From Galerina marginata (lineage: Eukaryota > Basidiomycota > Agaricomycetes > Agaricales > Galerinaceae), in assembly GCA_023014335.1 (NCBI GenBank), contig JAECYW010000017.1:1-64000 (forward strand): a DNA stretch of 64,000 bases, read 5' to 3'. Position 1 is the first letter of the stretch. Each line of letters begins with the position of its first letter. The position numbers and the translations under genes were made by a program. Of the stretch, positions 20,496 to 31,752 are shown piece by piece. The notes beneath the pieces were generated by a model that ran no database searches, had not been told where the DNA came from, and was given only the letters and a program-made list of their open reading frames with translations.

Positions 20496-23042
20496 ATGGT
20501 CAATCCAGGTGCTTTTCGGGGCTCACGAAAAGAGTTCCTAATGGGCGAGAAGGAGGAATACGCGAACGGGGTTGCAGATGGTTGCGCAGGCGAAGCTGTT
20601 GCTTTGATTTACCGGCGATATTTCAAACGTTTTCCCCTCGATTTGCCCCATGACCAGGAGCCTACGGCAGAGCATTTGGCAGCCGTAGATGATGAAGCCA
20701 TCGACGCCGACTACGAAGAACCAGACCCAGAGAAAATGTCGTCTGAGGAGTACGGAATAGCCCTAGCCAAGTTGGAGAGCCGACAGCAGACTCTCGAGTT
20801 TCGCAAGGCAGTGAGTTGTGTCATGTTTGTTGTTGAGGCCGTTGAAGTTGACTCGCACGACAAGCAAATCAAGCGGTGGCTTGCTTATCAGTACATGAAG
20901 GACCACGACATCAACCCCAAGGAATCTGGGGCTCAAAATCCTTACCAGGCCCTCCTCTTTAAACTCACCGGGAAGGAAGTTAGCCGACCGCGCCAGAAAC
21001 CCGCCGTCAACCTATGGCGCCAAACGAAGCGAGAAGTGATCGAAAGCAACGTCAAGGCGCGTGCACTGGCTACGAGCGCGGACACTCGGGTGGGATTGGC
21101 CCCGTTGCGCGAGAAGATTGCGCGGGAAATGTTCGCGCAGTTGGACGACTTCGAGCAGCGGAAGTGGAAGGACGAATCCCTGCGCGAACATAGAGTTGCA
21201 ATAGGGGAATGGAAAGCGGAGATGGCAAAGGCGACCTCTACTGCCCCAGAGGACCGCCAGAGGTTTGTTTCGTTTTCTTTGCAGTTGGAGGTCGCTCTAA
21301 CGGGTTTTTTAGGTGCATTATGGGCATGGTACAGTTCATACAGCCCATCCTCGATCTTTTATGCGACGCGACGGGGTGGAAAGCGACGTTAATCGCAGGA
21401 GGGCCCGAGCCAGCGCACGATGGGCGTTTGAATATGATCAGGTATGTTTTATTTTTATTTCGTGACCTGCTTTTTTGTTGACTTTGTCCAGCGTCCATTC
21501 GGGCACCACCACTGGGGACGTTCCTATGAACTTTGGAAGGGCGGAACGTCTGCGATTTCAGAAGCACATCGTCCCCATTTATGGGAGTTTTCTTCAGAAA
21601 TGTTACTGTAAGTCCTTCTTTTGTGCTATCTAACGTTTTCTGACACTTTCGCAGCGCCAGATGAATGTCGTTCTCGCGCCCTCAGCCAAGCAGAAGGCTT
21701 CCTGCCCATGGAGTCTCTCGGCGTGGACAGTGATTCGGCGAATTTCGACACTGTGGATGCGACGCCAGCATCGTCCAGGGATCGATTGCCAAGCGAAACG
21801 TCGGCGACTGGCCCGTCTGCACCCCTCAGCCCAGATTTGCCAGCCGCTTCGTCTGAAGCCCTTGGTGGAAATGGCTCAACTGGACGGCCTCCCTCTCCTG
21901 GGCTCCAGGCGCAGCCCTCGCCTCCTGCTTCACGCCCACACTCGCCTCCTGCTTCACGCCCGCCCTCGCCTCCTGCTTCTCGCCCACCGTCGCCTCCCGT
22001 ATCTCGACCTCCGTCCCCTCTGAGCGCCCAGCCTCAGGCGATCCAGTCATCGACTCCTACTTCACGCCCATCCTCGCCCTCCGTGCCTCGACCTCCATCG
22101 GGAGTTGGCCAGTCTCTGGCCTTGCATACTCAGGCTTCGGTTCCGGCGTTGGCGATGCCCGACGTTCAAATGGAATCCCCTCCTTCTCGCCCACCGTCGC
22201 CTCCCGTATCTCAACCCCATTCGCCTTCAAGCCACGCTGCTTCCGAAACGACCCAGCCAGCAGCAACGCTGGATGCCTCCGCGACTTCGGTAGCTACCCG
22301 TGCACGAAGGCAGGGGCGAAAGGGAGGCAAAGTCGGAACTCCGTCTTCTCAGCCGCTCCCCGCACCGAATGAGAAGAAACAAACAACGTCGACGCCAACG
22401 TCTGAAGGTGGGGGTGCGACTGGAGGGCAGAGTGCACGCGGGCGGAAGCGTGGGCCAGGAGATTCGAAAAATCCACCTGCAAAGCGTCCTCGGACGTCCC
22501 AGAGCACCCTCGAAGCCACCACCACCAGTTTCCAGCGAGTCGAGCCGGCAACGGATGCGCCGGAATGGTTCAAAAATGCCCTCGTAATGCTTCAGGATGA
22601 GAAACTGCATGGCCGGGCGCAGTGGGGGGAGTTGGTGCGAACTTGGGCTGCGTTCGAGTCGCAGGAGAAGTACCTCGGCACCACAAATCTCAAGAGCAAG
22701 CACCGCCCAGGCGTTATCAAGAGCTGGATCCAGCGGGCTCGTTCTGTGACGTGGAGGCCCGATGCTGTCGACGTTTCGCAGTTCGCCGTCGAGTTTTCGA
22801 AGTGGTGGGCATCCCTGCAACCGGACTGGCGCCTGTCAATTGACGAAGAGGTTCTATTCGAGGAGGTGGACGGAGACTGGGAGGTTTTGAGAAAGCCAGG
22901 CATCAATGGGCTCGTCAGCGTCCTTGCGGCGCTGTTCTATTGGGGACTCGCAGCCACTGCGGCTCAGGATGGGGCAGAGAAGTGGGCAGAAGGCGTAGCT
23001 GATTGTTTGACTGCGTTCCGCCGCCTCCTTCGTGCCCGCTAG
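20496..23042 (+). CDS. KDZ-element cargo protein B, unknown function
   Basis: Five exons (20496-20810, 20865-21262, 21313-21441, 21492-21607, 21655-23042) give 781 aa. Exons 1, 3 and 4 are exactly as long as in protein A (315, 129 and 116 nt), exon 2 differs by one codon, and all intron phases agree. Shared blocks are MVNPGAFRG, DLPHDQEPTAE, NPYQALLFKLTG, GWKATLIAGGPEP, GDVPMNFGRAERLR and, at the C-terminus, WWASLQPDWR and NGLVSVLAALFYWG. The linker is longer and holds a Pro-Ser repeat (SRPPSPPASRPPSPP type, about residues 340-390) and a bipartite nuclear signal (RKRGPGDSKNPPAKRPR). It is the only gene in element 2. The frame is intact, so the protein may still be made and may be the reason this element is retained. 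Confidence 0.82.
21930..22025 (+). repeat. In-frame CCG/TCG-rich minisatellite in cargo gene B
   Basis: At least four imperfect copies of a 24-bp unit (CCCTCGCCTCCTGCTTCACG type) encode repeated SRPPSPPA octapeptides. Additional single copies occur near 22060 and 22185. Copy number is likely to vary between alleles. Confidence 0.75.
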
Positions 23043-23209
23043 ATACCACGTCGATCCATTCGTTGTCCCGGCCCCTTTTATTTTCTACCCTCTTGCCATG
23101 ATGTCTTGATTCCCTTTCTTATGTATGCCTGATGTTAAATAATTACCTGAAATATACCTCTTATTTGTCTCCTTTTATTATATAGCCTTCTATGCAATTG
23201 TGGTCTGAA

Positions 23210-24065
23210 CAGCCAGAGATAGGTTTCAACCACTTGTCCAAATGCGGAAGGTGAACTTCAGAGAGTCATCCGAAAATGCAAGGGCCAATCCACCCCCTTC
23301 CCATACGATTTCAGGGGATTGAAGCACAACATTGGGTTTTTATTGACTATTAGAGTACATTCATGTAACTTATTCTATGAATTAGTAAAGGGACGTCCCA
23401 GCAGCGCGCTCGGAAACGTCGTGAGGTGGTTTTCAACCACTTGCCAAATGCGGACAAGTACATCTGAGCGTCATCTGAACCTGCAACAACCAATCCATCC
23501 ACTTCCCATGCGAATCCTGACGATTTAAGGACATATTTAGATTCAAATTGATTATTAGAGTACATACATGCAATAAATTACGGAAAAGTAGCAGAGGGAC
23601 GCTCAACAGCGCGCTCACAAAGGCCCCAAGCCGTACAGCAGAGCTGCTGCGGGAGGACCCGAGCAGAGCCACAGGCACCCGGTACGCACCCGAAATGTGA
23701 TCTGATGTCATAGAGCTATAAATATCGAGGGGAAAATGTGATTTGATGTGATCAAGCTAAAAATATCGCAGCGGTGCCAGAGGCGCGCGCGTCATTTCCA
23801 AAACGGGGTGGTCGGACTCATGGTATCCGTTGTCGAACTCGTTTTAGCTACCTCCCGCTATCCCGACGCCCGTAAAAACATCCCAGATGGCATCTACATC
23901 ATAATTGATGGGGGCTGGCGCTTTTTCAGCCCCCCCGCCCACCCCGACGAAGCCCGAGCAACGCTTTTACGCCTACCCCCTACTATAAGCATAGGGACTG
24001 CAAAAACACAGACTGCAAAAACACAGTCTGGATGTATAACGTCTCACTGGCCAAAGGCAGTGTCT
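23210..24065 (-). repeat. Right TIR of element 2
   Basis: Inverted copy of 19152-20000. The two inner units (about 23210-23430 and 23430-23640) are more diverged from the left copy than the outer 500 bp is, which suggests that the outer part is kept alike by selection, gene conversion or repeated mobilisation. Confidence 0.8.
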
Positions 24066-24073
24066 CATACATG
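24066..24073. repeat. Possible right target duplication of element 2
   Basis: CATACATG, six of eight positions matching TATATATG at 19144-19151. Confidence 0.4.
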
Positions 24074-24087
24074 ACTGTAGCTACTAC

Positions 24088-24620
24088 AGGTGCTTGGAAA
24101 GTGACTGCGTAATTGATGGCAGATAGATCACGTTCTGTAGAACAAGGCTGGGCATGATGTGCCGGTCATAGAAGATTTGAGGAGGCTTTGGAGATATTGG
24201 CACCCCTTCTAGACGCTCCAAGTCGAGGATAATCCCAGGATCGTAGTTTGCTTCAAGAATCTCCTTTAGACGAGGGTAAAACGGGTCAGATATTGGTAGC
24301 ATCAGGGGACAACTTCAACAGGTAGCTGGAGAGCTTTGTGCCAGTCTTGACAGAGGAACAAAGGGCGAGGTTGAATTGCGTCCTCAGTCCTGCGACCTTG
24401 TATATGCTCTCACAATCAGCGTTCCGGCCCGGTATTCTACTTAAAGTTGAACATGAAGCATTTACTTAGTACCTTCACACTCGAGACCTTCCAAGTAAAC
24501 AGGCAGATCGTGCAGGCGAATTGAAACAAGGTAAAATACTCTAATTTGCTTGTCTGCCCATCTTTGATTAGCATCGTAATCAGCAGCCGAGTTTCGAGAT
24601 TCTATTGCCAGCGGAATTCC
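24088..24620 (-). pseudogene. Kinase-like gene, N-terminal exons (split gene, part 1), frameshifted
   Basis: Exons about 24620-24467 and 24437-24088 on the minus strand. The first encodes DYDANQRWADKQIRVFYLV; the second begins IPGRNADCESIYK and includes LCSSVKTGTKLSSYLLKLSP. Near 24288 one extra base shifts the frame from SPDATNI* into DPFYPRLKEILEANYDPG, which then stays open to a GTAGTA donor at 24087, 22 bp from element 2. The order and strand match parts 2 and 3, but the exact junction to part 2 cannot be read because a stop lies next to the insertion. The extra base indicates that the gene is no longer functional. Confidence 0.5.
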
Positions 24621-24639
24621 TTAGATCATCGCCCTCCTC

Positions 24640-25070
24640 AGTGCTAGCAGCCCTTTAGTTCATAAGGCGGTTGGAGATTCAGTTGCCCAACTTTCGGAGC
24701 AAGATATGTACGACATCTAATATCTGGTCTCGTGGCGTTGCTGATGAGCATGGAATCATCGCAGCTGAGTTTCGACGGTCTATTCGGCTTGCCTTTTCCT
24801 CAGATTATCGCCCTCTTCAACGATAAGGACGAGGAGATTCGACACGCTGGTTCACGATCCGTGTCGAATAATGGTAAAGGACTTGCTTTCTCATCTCAGC
24901 CTAGCTTACAAGTTTCCCATTCAGCCGACTTTTTCGAACCCATCCCGGATGCCATGCCTCAGATCGGTGATAAAAGCACTCGTATGGCCGGTGCAAGTTT
25001 GGTGGTGAACCGTTGAAGCAAGGTAAAGTGAAAGGTTTCTAGTTCTATGCAAGCGCCACTGACCAGAAAG
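24640..25070. other. Unassigned stretch with a short HEAT-like frame
   Basis: A plus-strand frame at 24732-25016 contains PQIIALFNDKDEEIRHAGSR, which resembles a HEAT-repeat helix and could belong to the UTP20-like fragments downstream, but it is too short and isolated to assign. Confidence 0.25.
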
Positions 25071-25079
25071 AATCCCAGG

Positions 25080-25565
25080 CGACATCTGAGCCAAGCACGG
25101 CATCTACACCATACCCTGACCACGGAGGGCACATCACCAACTGTACGCTCTCTCACACCTTGCCTTTATTTTCGTCCCAATTTTATCTTTCTTTTCTTTC
25201 TATAGTCTGGTATCACAAAGACTTCCAAGACCGCGTCCTCTGACTCTGGACCTCACTCGCAAAGCACTATAGAAACCACAAATACATCGCAAGCTACAAC
25301 CCGCTCAACAGGCCCACCGACGCCAAACACACTCGCGTCATCGCCGTCTATTCTGCCGTGCACACCGCCATCCGCGCTGTCGACCCGACCACGGGATCTT
25401 CTTCGACGGCAACACCTTCGCATCTGACTTTTCGCACTTCGGGGATGCACAAAAGAAGTGTGACAATACCGCGTACTCGATCCACGACTATTCGTCCTTT
25501 GGGTTATCAGGCGCGCAGGAGTACATGACCAAGACGCGGTGTAAAGTACTCAAAGATCAAGTGGA
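25080..25565 (+). pseudogene. Glycoside hydrolase family 5 fragment
   Basis: In-frame pieces read AKHGIYTI (then a stop), HKDFQDRV (stop), LAKHYRNHKYIASYNPLNRPTDAKH, IRAVDPTTG and, after a one-base shift near 25400, FFDGNTFASDFSHFGDAQKK and YSIHDYSSFG. These are characteristic blocks of fungal GH5 beta-glucanase/glycosylceramidase-type enzymes. The acid/base glutamate of the NEP motif is replaced (NPLNRP instead of NPLNEP). Stops, a frameshift and the missing rest of the enzyme show it is a relic. I infer a duplicated or captured fragment, because no complete copy is in the window. Confidence 0.75.
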
Positions 25566-25865
25566 CATTACAAAAAGGTACACCCATCCATGACATTATC
25601 TATCGACACAGATAATTGTGTCCATAAATTCCACTACACCAAAGGGTCTTGTCCGTTAGGGTTAACTTATTGAGCTTCTAATGCCGTTTTCGTTCTCAAA
25701 TGGTCGCTTTCGCCTTCATTTGCCGCGATTCTCGCTTTATATCCATCTCGCATTCACGTCCTCTTCGACTGGCGGGTCTGCGCCTCTTGGATAGCAGGCT
25801 CATCGCACGACCAGGTGGAGGTGTTCAAGCGGTGCCTGCAAAGCGAAGAGGTTTCTCGTGACATC
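25566..25865. other. Spacer between pseudogene fragments
   Basis: About 300 bp with no recognisable coding match or repeat. Confidence 0.4.
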
Positions 25866-25869
25866 TAAG

Positions 25870-28070
25870 GCGTCAGACAGAGAGTGATAAGGATAGTACA
25901 CAGGCTGTGGGCGACGAGAAAGGAGCGGACCTCTGTGCGAGGTGGTTGATTGCTCAGCTGAAAGTTAACCTGAGACCGCTATGGACGCCGGCTGCCGTTG
26001 CACTTGGGTCGTTGTTGCAGCGGTTCGGCGATTTGGTGTGGAGGTTGCTCTTCAAGGAGCCGAAGAAGGCTACTTTGGATGTTCCGAACCACAACTTGAA
26101 TGTTTCGGCGTCAGAGTCAACGTCTTCTCTAGAGTCTGACTATCAGCTCCTTTCACCACTAGGGAATGCTCGCATTAGCAGAGAAGGATAACCATGACTC
26201 CATTCTCCAAGTTCTCCAGTCCCAAGGCACACTATACAACGGATACTTTCCAATCATTCTAAATCGCCTACCTTTCCCAATCGGACCACGCTCTTCAGAA
26301 CATATCCTATTTGTCTGTTGACCGCACTCAACCCCATATGATTCTCCTTGGAGATGTGTTGAAGAACTTGGGTTCAAGGCTTGAAAGATCCTGGCCTGCA
26401 TTGTTTGGAATGTTGGTCAATGTGACTGCAACCTTACAAGCTCGGATAGATGACACAATACAAGGAAATGGGGGATACTGAAGGAGACGACATTATGTCG
26501 AAGAAACAGGGGCCGACGACTGCTTCAAAGGCAATCCGATCGATAAGGCAGCTGGGCCTTAAACGATTCGCGGATTTCTTCTGCATTCCCATTCTTTTTG
26601 AATTCTCACCATATATGCCCGTTTTTGCGAAGTTGATCTCACCAAGGCTGCCAGCTCTTGATTGGGAGATCGCCTGAGCCCCTTCTGCTCTGTTGGAGCT
26701 GTTCCACGTCTGGATAGTTTGAATGTTTTATTGCCCCCAACGGTCAAGCCTTCACGTCAAATCCAGATCTTGTCTGAGATTGCCCAATACTCCAACTCGG
26801 AACAGGCATCCTCTATTACGAAGACCTGCCAAGATTATACCTGAAAACAGTGAAAGTCGGTTTTCTTGAAATTATCGCATGTTTGATTCCAGATATGAAA
26901 GACAAGACGAGCGCGACATACCAGAAGACGTATGGGTTGGATCACAGCCTGGTCAGCGCAACCTCTTCTCTACATTTCGTCGCGGATGAACCTAACTCGA
27001 ATATCGACTCAGCACGTTTACGTCCTTGAGTGAGAACCTGTACAAGACGATCTCATTTTCCGACTGGTTGCCCATTCTACACAACGTGCTCAACTTCATT
27101 CAAGGCCTGGCTACCCGCAATAGTGCTTCGTATGCAATGCGTCATTTCGTCGACTTCGTTGCCGCTAATGCGTCTGCCAATGACGGAGAAACCTTCCTTA
27201 AGGTGCTCTATCCCGATCTAAAGAACGCTTTACCTTCGAAGAACGAACTCGTTCGAGCGGAGATCCTTGGTTAGCAGTCGACAAATGCACGAATTTGGCG
27301 CTTTTAGAAGTTCTACTGGAAGCTGGCGACGAAGAAGCCAATTTCTTCAACAACATCCTCCATATCCAAGTTCGTCGACGTTCTAGAGCACTTCGTCAGT
27401 TGGCGGATCACCGCGACCAAGGACACTTGCGGAGTACAACCATCGCAGAGATCTTTGTGCCCCTTGTTAGCTAAATTGGGTTGACCTCTTCTTTGCTCTG
27501 CTCGACAATTTTCACTTCTCGATGGAAAAAGCTGTCGCTGTTCCCGAGCCTATAAATTAGGAAGCCATGGCTGAAGACGAGGACAATCCTTAGAGTGACA
27601 CAGGCAGTCAAGAATACTGCACGAATTGCGGATGCCTTCTATCTTCCTACCCACTTGGAGGAATTCAGACAATGGACGACAATACCCGCATACCCATTCC
27701 CATCATTATCATTACACCCAAATCTCAGGAAACGAGAGATCTAACCAGCGATTCTATCAACCGCATTGCCGTTGCCCTTGGGCCTTCTTACCTGCCCATC
27801 ATTCTCCGAGAATTAGGAGCAGCCCTTTTGCATGGCCCATAACTTTATGTGCCTGCATATGCCTTGATAGTTCGGATCACATCTGGCGAACACGTGGAAG
27901 AGTTTTCAAAGTTCGACGACCGCCTCAACGACGCTTGCCTATGTCTTGGTTGAGGTCAGTTGACTCGATGGGCATCGTTGCAAAATATAAACATATCACA
28001 CCTGCTGAGATCAGTAGCCTATCGCTTCCTGTGACGACGATCCTGCACCAGCCGTTTCTGAATTCAAACT
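25870..28070 (+). pseudogene. UTP20 (U3 snoRNP HEAT-repeat protein) relic
   Basis: Collinear pieces of the very large nucleolar protein UTP20 (Drim) occur in all three plus frames: LRPLWTPAAVALGSLLQRFG and VWRLLFKE near 25970, RQLGLKRFADFF and PRLPALDWEIA near 26550-26680 followed after a stop by APSALLELFHVW, FVDFVAANASANDGE near 27150, DVLEHF near 27380, and SQETRDLTSDSINRIAVALG with LPIILRELGAALLHG near 27730-27840. IVAKYKHITPAEISSL at 27975 closes the series. At least eight stops or shifts interrupt it, and large parts of the expected length of more than 2,000 aa are missing. UTP20 is an essential ribosome-biogenesis factor, so a functional copy must exist elsewhere. Confidence 0.8.
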
Positions 28071-29690
28071 CAAGTATTGACAAGTCTGCTCAACGTAAAC
28101 CCAACCTCTCTCCGCTGCCTCACCCTCGAGCGTTTTTGATTGCCCAACATCGGTTGGATTCACCGTATCTTGGATTGTGTCCTCGAGCTGAGTCAAAAGT
28201 GTTTTGGAGATGCTGCTCCTGGGTGGGTGGGTCAGATCGAAGCAGATTATCGGCGTAAGTTTTTATTTTCCTTACGAGGAGCAAGCTAGCTGATAAATTT
28301 ATCGTAGATGACTTTGACACCCACTGCCATCTCCAATCTCAGTGTGAACGCGAAAGAGAGCTCGAGACGGCCGTTGTTATCCTGCCTGCATCCGCGTTAC
28401 TCTCAAGAATGTCAACCTCGCATCGGCATCGGACCAAACGTCGTCTGAAATCTTGCCAAACACTTCTCCTTACACCTGCACCTTAGCCATTGTTGGCGAC
28501 TGGAACCTTGTTTTCTCAAGCTCGCGCACCCACCACCTTCTTTCCGCAGCGACCGTTTCGAAGCGCAAGCAAAGCCACAGCTGCACTCGCCCAATTGCAA
28601 GGAGACACGCAGGCCCTTCCACCGCGTCAATGCTGGCTTACCGTGAGGTCTGCCAGGCCACTGCGTCTCAAACACCAGAGTCTTCACTGCCAGCGCCGTT
28701 GTTGATATTGCAGTAAGTTGGTGGTCGATCTCTTCTGTGGACGGTGGGAGATACTGTGAGGATGAGGTCGAGATCCACTTCGATCTCATCGTCGGCGCCG
28801 GCTCCGGAGATAGACGAGAATATTGAGGTGGGAGTGGAATCTCAGGTCGAAGAAGGAACAAGGATTGTCATTGCCGTTGACTAGTCATAAGTCTGCCTCG
28901 AACATCGAGGTGGACAGACCTGCATCCGAGGTTCCTTCTCCTTCCACTGCCACGCCTGTCGGACTCACTACCCCATGATCGACAGAAGGGTCACTGATCC
29001 CTCAGAGGAGCTGGAGCTGGAGAGTGTGCAGGTGTCATTACTGGGTGTCAGCTTGGCTTAGTTGATGGAGGGTGAAGGAGATCTGGTCCCTGCAGCTGGT
29101 GGTTCGAAGGGAGCGGACATGGGTGCTGATGGAGCTTTGGATGTGGATTTTGGGGTGACTTGGCTCGGATGAAGAGGTCAGGGTACAATTGATGTAGTGC
29201 AAGCTCCGTTCATATGGGCGAAGCAAGGGTATAAGAACATCATTCCGACAGCACCCGCGTAACCAATAGAGAGCAATGCTCATGAAAACCAGTTCACTAA
29301 AATATGGACTGTTACGTGGCAAATAAATTTACATTTCGACATAATAGGTGAAGATGGGTGTGCTGGAGAGCTCGAGGCCAATCCTTTAACCAAGCGAGGA
29401 CCAAAAAGCGATCATTGTCCTTCTGGATCAACAAGTCGAAAGGACTGAGAGGTTACGGTCCTCCCAGCTCACTCATCCAATCCATCATATCGCCTCCACT
29501 TCCACCGTCTTTTACGGTGCCCGCCTAAGCCAAAGGTATAACACATGGTTGATCGGACGGAGGAGCTAGACATTCGATGGAAACGGCCAGAACTTCCTTG
29601 AAAACACTGCATGATGTTCATCTATGGCGTCAGAATATAACATTTCAACTAGAAAAACAAACACTAAGTACATATCGGACAAATTCCAAA
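28071..29690. other. Gene-poor decayed region
   Basis: No frame has convincing start, splice or family support. A 30-bp motif (TCTCAAGCTCGCGCACCCACC) near 28515 recurs near 33312 within a similar context, which marks a dispersed repeat. Possibly further UTP20-derived sequence around 28080-28260, but not assignable by eye. Confidence 0.4.
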
Positions 29691-29697
29691 GGAGGAA

Positions 29698-31752
29698 TTA
29701 CGCACTTGTAAACACTTTGGACGATTCTCTCCCTGACAGGCTCCTGTGCCACAAATATGCAGATCTTGCCCAGTCACAGAGCCATAGCCGCTCCAGTAGT
29801 GGGCATCGTAAATTAAGTTCAGCCTGAACATTTCTATGTTTAGTGTCCACATCCATGGTACCACCTGCGGACCAGTCAATGGACAAAGAGTGCAGTTTGG
29901 ATGGAAATGGAAGCTTGAGAAGATCATCCAAAAAAGTCTTTCAGAGTTTAATGAGAAATGTTTAGTTGATAAAGATAAAGTGTCTTGACATACCGATTTG
30001 GTAGCGACAACGGTGTGGTCAAATTTTAATTTTAACCTAAGGGACAAATCTAAGTCTTGCAGACTCGGAAGCAAAGCAAACAATACTGCCAGATCACTGC
30101 ACTCAATGGAGTTGAACTGGGTGGAAAACTCAGTCACATTTGTTAATTGGAGTGTGTGAGCAGGCGAGGACAAAACTTGCAAACAAATTGAGAAGGGTTC
30201 CCGGTCTTGGCCTTGGTTGTTCAGGTGAATGCTGTATAAAGGCAACGGTCTGGAGGATCTGCCTAATAACACATGGAGGAGATCGTATGGGCCACTATAA
30301 AGTTCAAGGTTGGGCGGCGATGATTCAAGAGAAGGCTTTAAAGCTTCAGCAGTCCGCTTTCCCCCTTCACCCGGTATAAATCCAAAGAGAGGAAGTTGAA
30401 TGAACCGAAGTGCCGGCATTTTGGAGAGGACCAGTGGTAATCGCATGAGCATTTTTTCAGACCTGATAGCTATATCCGCCGTGGAGAGCGACATGAAAGG
30501 TCCTATTGAGGGGATGTCCTGGAAGAATATGGCAGATGCACGAGCTGGGCCAACTTGAATGAACTCAAGGACATCTGAATCCAACATGGATAACCAACGA
30601 TTGACACCTAGCATTTCTAGCTCATGGGGCCTGGCCATGTGCCAGAATCTTAAGGTAGTCAGGCAAAAGGATCTACCAGCTGGGGCTGAAGAAAGTAACT
30701 GGCAGCCGCTGAGGTCCATGTCTCGTAAACCCGGTAATCTTAACAATTGCCGCAACGCGAAGCCATCTATTTCGGTATTGGCACACGTGAAACTCTGGGT
30801 GTTGGTAAAATTTGGTACCGCCTCGTAGAACTTGCGAACTAAAGAGTCGAGAGTGTCTGCTATTCCGACTGAAGATTTCGGAATGATTTGTTCGCCACTC
30901 AGCGGCCATGGGCACAAGTCAAGACGGCGCACAAAATTCGCAACTTGACCGGAGCTGTAAAATTTCAAGCGTTGGATTTCATGAGACGTCTCCTCTGGCG
31001 AAAGTGGAAACCACTCAGATCTTTTCCAGGGCTCCCCGGAGTGTCGTTCTACAGAAAAAGGGTGGAAGACGAGGGTGCGATAAATGAGTGGAAGTGAAAG
31101 TGAGCGAAAAGCTTGGCATGTCAAAGAGACGTTGAACAACGCGGCTTGAGAAAAGTGCATCGTGATGTCCTCAAGTATATGAAACCAGAGATGAACGGGC
31201 AGGCCATCTAGGGCCGACTGAGAAATATGGGCGGATTCCGGGGCATGGTCTTGGGCTGTAAGCTTCAAGATCTCTTGTTGGCGACACTTGGCGACATTGC
31301 CAGTGGAAGCCAAGGGAGCACTTTCTAAGATCGACGCTGAGATCTATCTCATTGTTAGTACCGTTAAGCTGACTTTAAAGACTAGAGAAATGTACCTGTG
31401 GACTCCCCGTGTCTACCTCACCTTGGCCTCGATTATGCATCGGAAGGGTTTTCTGCTCGGTAGGGATAATTTCAATTCCTTGGGATAGTGAAGAGTGTTG
31501 TCTTAGAACCAAAATGGGGGCCTCGGGGTCGTTCTCCATGCCCGACCTAGTAAAAGCGCCTCTCATTTCCAAAGGATTCAACTTGGCTATGCCAGTGGTC
31601 GGTGTTTGCTGAGTAATATAGGTTTCTGTTCGTTCTTCGGCATTGTTGAGTCGCTGGGCTAGACTTCTCGCCTCTGACGCTGTTTCGGTTTGCAACCTCA
31701 TATCCTCGAGGCGGATTTCCGACTGCTCGATATTCGCCCACATTTCGGACAT
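29698..31752 (-). CDS. F-box-like / leucine-rich substrate-adaptor protein
   Basis: Exons 31752-31422, 31336-29994 and 29937-29698 join in phase to 637 aa. The first intron has a clear TACTAAC branch site. The first 110 residues contain a coiled-coil-like segment (EQSEIRLEDMRLQTE) typical of basidiomycete F-box proteins. Residues about 140-190 (LDGLPVHLWFHILEDI ... SLTCQAFRSLSLPLIY) form the F-box, which would dock to SKP1 in an SCF ubiquitin ligase. The rest holds irregular leucine-rich segments that usually recognise the substrate. No interruption is seen. The target is unknown; such genes are highly expanded in this group. The upstream flank to 33590 has no gene I can support. Confidence 0.8.

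Larger units (their letters stand above)
19152..24065. mobile_element. Non-autonomous, KDZ-like element carrying one cargo gene (element 2)
   Basis: The ends are inverted copies (AAACACTGCC at left, complement of AGACACTGCC at right), and about 850 bp at each end is homologous. Inside is a single multi-exon gene, a paralogue of cargo protein A of element 1, and no transposase. The TIRs contain subterminal units of the same layout as in element 1 (GCGGA...GTCATC...CCATCC...TTCCCAT) but different outermost bases. The simplest reading is a cargo-only element mobilised in trans by a KDZ transposase. It separates part 1 and part 2 of the same kinase-like gene that element 1 splits further along. 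Confidence 0.75.

Noticed and set aside
22227..22820. A 197-codon minus-strand frame.
   Set aside because: It is antisense to cargo protein B and has no start or splice context.
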